Assembly (NCBI RefSeq): GCF_018130505.1
Contig: NZ_JAFCKH010000016.1
Location: 1 to 64,000, forward strand
Direction of reading: 5' to 3'
DNA length: 64,000 nt
DNA from: Bradyrhizobium tropiciagri
GTDB taxonomy: Bacteria > Pseudomonadota > Alphaproteobacteria > Rhizobiales > Xanthobacteraceae
In this document: positions 7,741 through 14,315 of the stretch, piece by piece
Numbering within the stretch: position 1 is the first letter of the stretch
How the letters are laid out: every line of letters starts with the position of its first letter
The notes under the pieces: model-generated
The model's input: only the letters and a program-made list of their open reading frames with translations
What the model was told of the DNA's origin: nothing
Databases searched by the model: none
Made by a program: the position numbers and the translations under genes

Positions 7741-8769
7741 CTAGCCGGGGAAGTCGCGGAATTCCTTGACGAGATTGAACGGGATTTTCCACCCGGCGCC
7801 GCCGCCGCGCATCAGCATCTTGATGTCTTCCGCCCGGTTTTCCTTTCTGGTTTTCGGATCGACCTCCAGCGTGTGGCCCTGGCTGTCCCAGGGTTTGGTC
7901 GGGCTCTTCGAGTAGTAGCCGAGAAAATGCCCGGATTCATGGGCAGACGTGTTCGGCCCGCGTTGCGAGCAGATGAAGGCAAGGTCCAGCCCTCGGGCAA
8001 ACGCGCCATTGGGATAGCCGCCATTGTGGAACAGCTTGTCGACGCAGAAAATGGTCAGATGGGCACCCTTGACCTTGTGCTTGACGAACATGCCCTTCAT
8101 TTTTTCGACGTCGATCAGATCGGGAAGGATCGCGAGACTCGCGTCCTTCATACCGGTGGCATTGGCGATCTCCTTTTTGACGTCAGCCTGCGAGTCGTCG
8201 ATGACCACCCAGTCACTCGGCACCCGCTCGAAACGGATGTTGGCCTGCGGCCGCCATATGTTGTTCATCGTCAGCAATTCATCCTGCTCGTTGCAGGGCT
8301 TCTTGGCGTGAAACGTCGGAGAGCCGCTGCTGCCCGGCACCATGAGATTGCGGAACGCCACTTTGACGGTGATCTCTCGCAGCACGGCGACACGGAGCCT
8401 CGCCTCGATCGTGCCGCGCGCCGACCGCGCCACCACCTCCAGGCCGGGAAAGGCGATCGGCTTGATCCGGCCATTGATTTCGAAGAACCGTGCATCGCCA
8501 TTGAAGGTGGCGGGAAGCGACGCCGCCCTGAGCTGCGGATCGATATCGGGTTGGGAGAAAGTCTCTCTGGCCTGCATGACGCGTCGAAGGGTATCGGCGC
8601 CATCGATCTCCTTGATCCCGAGGGCATGGGGGTTGGGATCGACCTTGAGCTTTCGTCCGGGATCGATCAGCGCCACGATGTTGGAGCCCCCGAACGGCAC
8701 CACCATGCCCGGTGGGCTGCGGCCCTCATCGATGCCGGAGCGGCGGAAGACCTCTCGAAAGGCGGCCAT
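7741..8769 (-). CDS. putative zinc metalloprotease-like protein (HExxH, Met-turn)
   Basis: A 342-aa protein whose C-terminal third carries HESGH at residues 277-281 followed by FLGYY, a further His at 299 in DSQGHTLE, and a candidate Met-turn (IKMLMRGG, residues 316-322). HExxHxxG followed by a methionine turn is characteristic of metzincin peptidases, but the usual third ligand six residues after the second His is Ser here, so His299 or another residue would have to replace it. The N-terminal half is beta-rich and unrecognised. There is no signal peptide, which is unusual for a secreted protease. It is read leftward, downstream of the NTF2-like gene, with a 210-base gap. Confidence 0.7.
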   Translation of the reverse strand: MAAFREVFRRSGIDEGRSPPGMVVPFGGSNIVALIDPGRKLKVDPNPHALGIKEIDGADTLRRVMQARETFSQPDIDPQLRAASLPATFNGDARFFEINGRIKPIAFPGLEVVARSARGTIEARLRVAVLREITVKVAFRNLMVPGSSGSPTFHAKKPCNEQDELLTMNNIWRPQANIRFERVPSDWVVIDDSQADVKKEIANATGMKDASLAILPDLIDVEKMKGMFVKHKVKGAHLTIFCVDKLFHNGGYPNGAFARGLDLAFICSQRGPNTSAHESGHFLGYYSKSPTKPWDSQGHTLEVDPKTRKENRAEDIKMLMRGGGAGWKIPFNLVKEFRDFPG

Positions 8770-8979
8770 GTCTGGTTGTCCTGTTCGCGCCTTTCACAGC
8801 CGACTGCGCTCACCCGGGAATAGGACATTGTAATCCGGGCGCAGCGTCGAACGCTACCGCATTTGTGCGCTTCGAGCGGGCCGAGCCATACCTCGAAATT
8901 TCCACGACAAGTGCCAATTTCAAGAACGTCCGTGCATCGCTGACCAGCTTCGCGTGAAGGATTTTCGATATCGGAGCGC

Positions 8980-9516
8980 CTAGCCCTTCGCGGCGGGGAC
9001 GGGCGGCACCGGCAGAATGATCTCGGAAGCGACCTTCCAGTCCTTCCCGACGCGAAGCCAATTGATGATCATCAAAAACGGCCTGGATGTTCCGTCCTGT
9101 CCGGCATAGGAGACCGTGATGTTCATCGGCACGTAGGACTCGGCGACGTCGCGCGTCAGACCGACAATCTTGAGCTTCGAATAATCCGGCTCGAGCACGA
9201 CCGGACCGGAGGTGCCGATATCACGCAGCTTTTGATCAATCGCCTCGTTGCCCCAGAAACCGGCCCAATTTCCCTCGGACGGGATCGCGCTCTTGGCCAC
9301 CAATAGGGTCGAGGGCGACTGCCAGAACATCCCATGCAGGGCCTTGAAATCGTGGTTGTTGGCCAATTCCATCAGCCTGGCGAACTTTGATTTTATTGCG
9401 CTGAGGGTTACCGCATCCAGCGGCTCTTTCCTGACGGCGGGGGCTGACACGACGGCACCGGTGGAAAGAGCCGCGGCAGTGAGAGCGACAAGAAGCGCCT
9501 TGTCGAGTCGTGTCAT
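8980..9516 (-). CDS. secreted NTF2-like (SnoaL/DUF4440-type) protein
   Basis: A 178-aa protein with an N-terminal signal peptide (MTRLDKALLVALTAAALSTG, cleavage near VVSAPA) and a cone-shaped NTF2-like domain. The family reading rests on the helical pair KSKFARLMELANNHDFKALHG, a fluctuating middle, and the final beta strands (PFLMIINWLRVGKDWKVASE). Proteins of this fold bind small molecules or act as isomerase-type enzymes. ATG 9516 is chosen because GGAGGA lies six bases upstream; a much earlier start at 9672 would hide the signal peptide. It is read in the same direction as the alpha/beta hydrolase upstream. Confidence 0.8.
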   Translation of the reverse strand: MTRLDKALLVALTAAALSTGAVVSAPAVRKEPLDAVTLSAIKSKFARLMELANNHDFKALHGMFWQSPSTLLVAKSAIPSEGNWAGFWGNEAIDQKLRDIGTSGPVVLEPDYSKLKIVGLTRDVAESYVPMNITVSYAGQDGTSRPFLMIINWLRVGKDWKVASEIILPVPPVPAAKG

Positions 9517-9671
9517 GTCATCCTCCGGATGCCTGGCATGATTGATTGAGCGGGAAGGCCGGTGTGACGCAGCGGCCGAGATCTTCTTGTCGGAGGTCGC
9601 CGACGATTCCGCGGCTTTGACTGCGCCATCGCCGTCCGGTGCTTCTTGCGTTCCTTTGCGTAAAGCATACA

Positions 9672-9699
9672 CGCTCCCGGCGCGAAGGCGCCGGGAGCG
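9672..9699 (-). terminator. hairpin after alpha/beta hydrolase gene
   Basis: A perfect 12-bp inverted repeat (CGCTCCCGGCGC at 9672-9683 against 9688-9699) with a four-base loop lies seven bases beyond the hydrolase stop. There is no U-run, so it may be a Rho-assisted terminator or an mRNA 3'-end stabiliser. Confidence 0.6.
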
Positions 9700-9705
9700 G
9701 TATCC

Positions 9706-10476
9706 TCACTTCGCGAGCGCCGCCTTTTCGATGACCTCAGCAACTTGCTTCGCATGGACGACGAGCGAGGCATGGCTGCCGGCGACATCAGTCGTCTGCG
9801 CCTTCATCCTGGCTGCGAACGACTTCTGGGCCGCGGGCGCGATCACCTTGTCCTTCGTGGTGATGACGTAGAACGTCGGTTTGTCATGCCAGGCCGCAAT
9901 GGTGACGGGGGCCTCGAACGCAACGTGATTCAACGGAAGCTGCGAGTTGGCCAGGTGCTCGGCGATTTCCGGAGGGAGCTCAGCCGCGACAGCCGACGGA
10001 AACACCTTGGGATCGATGTACAAATCGCCCTTTGCGTCAGGATGGATCGCGTTGCCGCCTTCGGTTGGCGGGCCGGCCTTTGCCAGCGACGCCAGGGATT
10101 CACCGACCTCCGGCGCGAAGGCGGAAACATAGACCAGCGCCGAAACCTTGGGATCGTTGCCGGCTTGCGTGATCACCACGCCGCCCCATGAGTGGCCGAC
10201 CAGAACGGTCTTGCCGTCCTGCTTCGCAAGCGCCTGCCTGGTGGCATCGACGTCAGCGGCGAGGGAGGTGAGCGGATTTTCGACGAGCGTGACGTTGTAG
10301 CCTTTCTTCGTGAGAATATCGGCAACGGGTTGCCAGCTCGTCTGGTCCACGAACGCGCCGTGCACGAGCACGATGTTGTGGGCTGCTTCCTTGGGCAGTT
10401 CGGCGGAAGCGGCGGAGCCGACCAACGTCGTTCCGGCCAGGATCAAGGTGGCGGCTGAGAGGAGGATGTTTCGCAT
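9706..10476 (-). CDS. secreted alpha/beta hydrolase
   Basis: A 256-aa protein with a signal peptide (MRNILLSAATLILAGTTLVG, cleavage near SAASA) and an alpha/beta-hydrolase fold. The oxyanion motif HGAF is at 39-42, the nucleophile elbow GHSWGG has Ser96, and the C-terminal histidine is in AGSHASLVVH. It resembles small periplasmic esterase/hydrolases of the EstA/pimeloyl-carboxylesterase-like group; the substrate is unknown. ATG 10476 is selected because AGGAAA precedes it and it begins the signal peptide. It is divergent from an AraC regulator, which is likely to control it. Confidence 0.85.
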   Translation of the reverse strand: MRNILLSAATLILAGTTLVGSAASAELPKEAAHNIVLVHGAFVDQTSWQPVADILTKKGYNVTLVENPLTSLAADVDATRQALAKQDGKTVLVGHSWGGVVITQAGNDPKVSALVYVSAFAPEVGESLASLAKAGPPTEGGNAIHPDAKGDLYIDPKVFPSAVAAELPPEIAEHLANSQLPLNHVAFEAPVTIAAWHDKPTFYVITTKDKVIAPAAQKSFAARMKAQTTDVAGSHASLVVHAKQVAEVIEKAALAK

Positions 10477-10693
10477 CGATAGTTTCCTGTTGGCACGTCG
10501 GACGAACACGGTCCGGGGGAGGGGGGCAGGCGTTTCCAGCAAGGTCGCGGTTCTTCCATCTGCCGTTGGCGCGATGGTTGCCGCACGTGATGTCGGCCCG
10601 CCGCGACATGAGCTATTCCGCCGCCTCTTCGGACGATAGGGATCAATCGTCCGGATGTTGTGTCGGATCGTCCGCCGGTCTAATCTCGGCGGC
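10477..10693. promoter_or_regulatory. divergent promoter region, hydrolase / AraC regulator
   Basis: This 217-base region holds both 5' ends of the leftward hydrolase and the rightward AraC gene. No unambiguous operator was found. Repeated CGTCCG/GGATCG text near 10640-10675 (atcgtccgg, then ggatcgtccg) gives a short direct repeat, tcgtccg, spaced by one to two helical turns, as AraC-type sites often are. This is a weak inference. Confidence 0.35.
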
Positions 10694-11656
10694 ATGGACA
10701 TCCTCGCCCAGGTGCTTGATCGCGTCCGTCTCGGCGGGACGCTGCTCTTTCACTTCGAGCTCGGCCATCCCTGGCATCTCGAGTTGCCGGAGCGCCCCTA
10801 CGCGCTGTTTCACTATCTCAGCCAGGGCTCGGCGACCCTCGCGCTCGGGCCAGGGCAGGAAACACGGATGACCGACGGCGATTTTGTCGTCATCACGCGC
10901 GGACAGCCGCATGCGTTTTATTCGGATCGCCAAGCCAAGCCTTTGCGGATCACGGACATCGATCGATCAGCGCCGCGTCTCGGCGTCGTTCGTCACGGCG
11001 GCCGTGCGAAGCCGCTCTCGACCATGCTGTGCGGCAATTTCACGGTTTCGCGGCCGCTGTTCGGCAGCGTGCTGGAGCTGCTTCCGCCCGTGCTCCTGCT
11101 GAAGCCGGCGGCGGACGGTGGCTGGCTTGAAACAATCCTGCGCCGCATGGTCATCGAGTCCGCGCTCGAGCGTCCCGGCCAACGCGTCGCGCTGTCACGA
11201 CTGACGGAAGTGCTCTTTGTCGAAGTGCTCCGAAGCTGGATCGCCTCTCTCCGTCCCGGACAGGGCGGCTGGCTCGGAGCCATATCCGACCCGCATATCG
11301 GACCGGCGCTCAAGCTGATTCACGAGAACCCGGAGCGGCCCTGGACGCTGAGCCAGCTTGGCCAACGCGTGGGGCTCGGCCGCTCGGTATTTTCGGCGCG
11401 CTTCACCAAGCTCGTCGGCCAGTCCGTGCATCGTTATGTGATCGAACGCCGGATGGCGGAAGCGGCCTTCCTGCTGGAAACCAGCGATGAGCCTATCGCA
11501 CGGATTGCCAGCCGGGTCGGCTACGACACAGCGGCGGCGTTCTCGAAGCTGTTCCAACGGCATCACGGCCTCTCGCCCGGCCGCTACCGGGCGGCTCGAC
11601 GCTCCGAAGGCGGCGAAAGGCGAGGGGACGCGCAGGAAGCAGAAGTCGCCGATTGA
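10694..11656 (+). CDS. AraC-family transcriptional regulator with cupin sensor
   Basis: A 320-aa regulator. The N-terminal half is a cupin-type sensor (HFELGHPWHLELPERPYALF, then MTDGDFVVITRGQPHAF). The C-terminal about 100 residues contain the two AraC helix-turn-helix motifs (PWTLSQLGQRVGLGRSVFSA, and EPIARIASRVGYDTAAAFSK) and the family-end LSPGRYRAARR. This matches the AraC-type 'cupin_6' arrangement, which usually activates an adjacent enzyme gene on binding a small ligand. ATG 10694 is chosen over an in-frame ATG at 10655 because it begins the conserved MDILAQVLDRVRL text. Confidence 0.88.
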   Translation: MDILAQVLDRVRLGGTLLFHFELGHPWHLELPERPYALFHYLSQGSATLALGPGQETRMTDGDFVVITRGQPHAFYSDRQAKPLRITDIDRSAPRLGVVRHGGRAKPLSTMLCGNFTVSRPLFGSVLELLPPVLLLKPAADGGWLETILRRMVIESALERPGQRVALSRLTEVLFVEVLRSWIASLRPGQGGWLGAISDPHIGPALKLIHENPERPWTLSQLGQRVGLGRSVFSARFTKLVGQSVHRYVIERRMAEAAFLLETSDEPIARIASRVGYDTAAAFSKLFQRHHGLSPGRYRAARRSEGGERRGDAQEAEVAD

Positions 11657-11794
11657 CCGTCGACCGCTGAAGGTCGTGCGAGCTAGCGCATCCGATCCGG
11701 GTCGCCGGGACCGCGCTGACGCGGACGAGCGATGAAGTTCGCGTCGCCCGATGACCCAGAGCGGACGCACGCACACTTCCGCTAGCGCAAACCC

Positions 11795-12556
11795 TCAGCC
11801 GGGGCGCATGCCCTTGCCCTTGATCAACGCCTCGGCGTCCTGCGTCTTCAGATAGTCGAGAAGGGCCTTTGCCGCGGCGGCTTCTTTGGTTTCCTTGCCG
11901 AGTGCGGCGGTGAACACGACGTCCTGCTGCACCTCGGCCGGGAACGGGCCGACCACGTCCAGCCCCGGAGCCGTCAACACGTTCATCAGGAACAGGGCAA
12001 GCTCGGCTTCTCCCGTGGCGACCACCGCGACGACTTGCGCCGGCGTCGGCTGCGGCTTCATCTTTGCCTTCATCGGTTCGGTGATGCCGAGCCGGTCGAA
12101 CACCTTCGCGATCGAATAGCCGGTCGCGCTCTGTGGAATCGAAGCAACCGAGTCCGCCTTGAGCAGCGCCGCTTTCAGCGCGTCGGGTGTCGAGATGTCC
12201 GGCTTCGCCCCGCCGGCCCGGACTGCCACCCCGAGACCGACGCGAGCGATGTCGATGGTCGGACCGCCCTCAAATCGCGCTCGTGCGGCGGCATCCTGCA
12301 TGACCTCGACCGGCACGATGCCGACATCGAATGATTTTCCCGACGTTGCTTCCTTGATCAGGTTCGGCGTCGTACCGAAGAAGATATCGAGCTTGTGACC
12401 CGAAGCCTGTTCGAATTTCGGCTTGAGCTCCGTCCAGACCGCGGTCATCGCACCGCCCGCCAGAACTCTGATCTCGGCTGCGTGCGCGCTCGGCACCAAA
12501 GGCTTGATCAACGCCAACGCGAGCAACGCAACGATCGAAAAGCCCCGCCTTGCCAT
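11795..12556 (-). CDS. ModA-like periplasmic substrate-binding protein
   Basis: A 253-aa protein with a signal peptide (RRGFSIVALLALALIKPLV, cleavage near SAHA) and a type II periplasmic-binding-protein fold related to molybdate-binding ModA. Family text includes EIRVLAGGAMTAVWTELKPK, FFGTTPNLIKEATSG, and SIPQSATGYSIAKVFDRLGI with C-terminal TPAQVVAVVATGEAELALF. No permease or ATPase gene is next to it, so it is an orphan binding protein, as is common in this sub-family, and the ligand may not be molybdate. ATG 12556 has a GGGAGGCG ribosome site. It is convergent with the AraC gene and divergent from the DUF1254 gene. Confidence 0.82.
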   Translation of the reverse strand: MARRGFSIVALLALALIKPLVPSAHAAEIRVLAGGAMTAVWTELKPKFEQASGHKLDIFFGTTPNLIKEATSGKSFDVGIVPVEVMQDAAARARFEGGPTIDIARVGLGVAVRAGGAKPDISTPDALKAALLKADSVASIPQSATGYSIAKVFDRLGITEPMKAKMKPQPTPAQVVAVVATGEAELALFLMNVLTAPGLDVVGPFPAEVQQDVVFTAALGKETKEAAAAKALLDYLKTQDAEALIKGKGMRPG

Positions 12557-12696
12557 GATGCGCCTCCCAGGCAATCTATGGAGGTTAGCCTGCAAAGTGC
12601 TCGTCGGGAAGGCCATTCGCGCCTGTTTACGTGCAGCCTGGTAAGCATTGGACACCACGAAGTCCGAAGTCGGCTGGAGGCCCGTAGCGGATGTCC

Positions 12697-12710
12697 TTGA
12701 TCCAAATCAA
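12697..12710 (+). promoter_or_regulatory. perfect FNR/FixK box upstream of DUF1254 gene
   Basis: TTGATCCAAATCAA is an exact TTGAT-N4-ATCAA dyad, the consensus recognised by FNR/FixK-type regulators. Its centre lies about 41-42 bases upstream of a predicted start preceded by TAGCTT (12734-12739), the class II activator geometry, with the coding start at 12815. Control of the leftward ModA-like gene is less likely because no AT-rich -10 is suitably placed on that side. Confidence 0.6.
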
Positions 12711-12814
12711 TCTAGTTTCATCCGCGCCGTCGTTAGCTTGATCTGCTTCGCGTTTCTCAGCGGAGCTAATTACCGGCACGGGCTTTCAATCCACAAAAGC
12801 AAAGAGAGTGCATC

Positions 12815-14254
12815 ATGAATGCGATTGATCGACGTTCTCTGTTCGCCGCGACCCTTTCCTTATTGACCTGCTTCACCGCGACTGCACCGGCAAACGCGCA
12901 ATCCGTATCGCCCGCCGAAGCGCAGCAGATCGCCACCGATGCCTATGTCTACGGCTATTCGTTGATCACGACCGAGGTTACCCGCGTACAGATGAGCAAC
13001 GTGCCGAAGGTCGAGGGGTTCACAAGTCCCACCGGTCAGTTCGTCAACGTTCCCCGTTATCCGCCCGCGGACTACCGCGGCGTCTCCGCGCCCAACGCCG
13101 ACACGCTGTATTCCGTCGCCTGGCTCGACCTCACCGAGCCGCAGGTATTCAGCCATCCGGATATGGGCGATCGCTTCTATCTCTTTGAGATCACCGATCT
13201 GTGGATGTCTGATTCCGAGCACTCGCCGAGCAAGCGGACGGCCAGCGGCAAGGCTGCCAACTACCTCTTCACCGGCCCGGGCTGGAAAGGCGAAGTGCCT
13301 GCGGACATGAAGCACTTCCCGATGGCAACGAATTACATGGTCATTCTCGGCCGCACCTACGCCGACGGCACCGAGGCTGACTACAAGGCTGTCAACGCGC
13401 TGCAGGCGCAATACAAGATCACGCCGCTTTCGGCCTGGGGCAAGCCGTACACGCCGGTCGCGCCGCCTGTGAATCCCAATCCGGGATTCAGCATGACCGA
13501 CAAGCCCCAGTCGGTCATTCTCGCCATGGGAACCGAGGGATACTTCAACCTGATGGCCAAGCTGATGGCGGCAACTGCGCCCGCGCCGGCGGCGGATGCG
13601 CCGATGCTCGCGAGCATGGCGAAGATCGGCATCGTGCCCGGCAAGCCGTTCGAGATGAGCAAGCTCGATCCGGCTGTACAAGCGGCGCTGAAAGACATTC
13701 CCACGACCGCCCTGAAAAAAATCGAGGCCAACAAGGAGAACCTCGGCGGGATCGTCGACGGCTGGTCGATCACGAAAGGTCTCGGCACCTACGGCCCGTC
13801 CGACTACATGAAGCGCGCGGTGGTGGCGGCCTTCGGTTGGCCCGCCAATCAGGAGCGTGACGCGGTCTATCCGAATACGGAGAAGGACTCGACGGGGCAG
13901 AAGCTGAGCGGTGCAAACAAGTACACGCTGACATTTGCAAAGGGTGCGACGCCGCCCGTCAACGGCTTCTGGTCGTTCACCATGTACATGATCGACCAGG
14001 GCTGGTGGTTCGTTCCCAACCCGCTGAACAGGTTCACCGTCAGCATGCGCGACAATCCGAAGTTCAACCCGGACGGCTCGCTGACGCTCTACTTCCAGAC
14101 CGAGTCGCCGGGCGCCGACAAGGAATCGAACTGGCTACCGGCGCCAAAGGGCGATTTCGTCCTGATGCTGCGCATGTACTGGCCAAAGGACACGCCACCT
14201 TCGATCATCGACGGCAGCTGGAAAGTGCCGCAGGTGGTCAAGGCCGGCCCATAG
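12815..14254 (+). CDS. DUF1254/DUF1214 domain protein, secreted
   Basis: A 479-aa exported protein with a signal peptide (MNAIDRRSLFAATLSLLTCF, cleavage near PANAQ). The N-terminal DUF1254 domain is recognised by the text DAYVYGYSLITTEVTRVQM and YPPADYRGVSAPNADTLYS, and the C-terminal DUF1214 by FWSFTMYMIDQGWWFVPNPL and SLTLYFQTESPG. Both domains are widespread in soil proteobacteria; the biochemical role is not established. A perfect FNR/FixK box 105 bases upstream suggests induction at low oxygen. It is monocistronic, ending convergently against the large RTX/repeat gene. Confidence 0.88.
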   Translation: MNAIDRRSLFAATLSLLTCFTATAPANAQSVSPAEAQQIATDAYVYGYSLITTEVTRVQMSNVPKVEGFTSPTGQFVNVPRYPPADYRGVSAPNADTLYSVAWLDLTEPQVFSHPDMGDRFYLFEITDLWMSDSEHSPSKRTASGKAANYLFTGPGWKGEVPADMKHFPMATNYMVILGRTYADGTEADYKAVNALQAQYKITPLSAWGKPYTPVAPPVNPNPGFSMTDKPQSVILAMGTEGYFNLMAKLMAATAPAPAADAPMLASMAKIGIVPGKPFEMSKLDPAVQAALKDIPTTALKKIEANKENLGGIVDGWSITKGLGTYGPSDYMKRAVVAAFGWPANQERDAVYPNTEKDSTGQKLSGANKYTLTFAKGATPPVNGFWSFTMYMIDQGWWFVPNPLNRFTVSMRDNPKFNPDGSLTLYFQTESPGADKESNWLPAPKGDFVLMLRMYWPKDTPPSIIDGSWKVPQVVKAGP

Positions 14255-14269
14255 CCGCAAACGGCGATT

Positions 14270-14315
14270 GCCTGGCTCGCTGAAAGGGTTCGGTTCCCCG
14301 GACAGCGAGGCAGGC
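14270..14315. terminator. bidirectional hairpin between convergent genes
   Basis: An inverted repeat pairs 14270-14282 (GCCTGGCTCGCTG) with 14303-14315 (CAGCGAGGCAGGC), 12 of 13 positions complementary, with a 20-base loop. It sits between the stop of the DUF1254 gene and the stop of the leftward repeat protein, so it could end both transcripts. There is no U-run. Confidence 0.45.

Noticed and set aside
8812-8957. possible short coding frame in the gap at 8770-8979
   Set aside because: No ribosome site, no conserved-looking text; nothing else seen in this gap.
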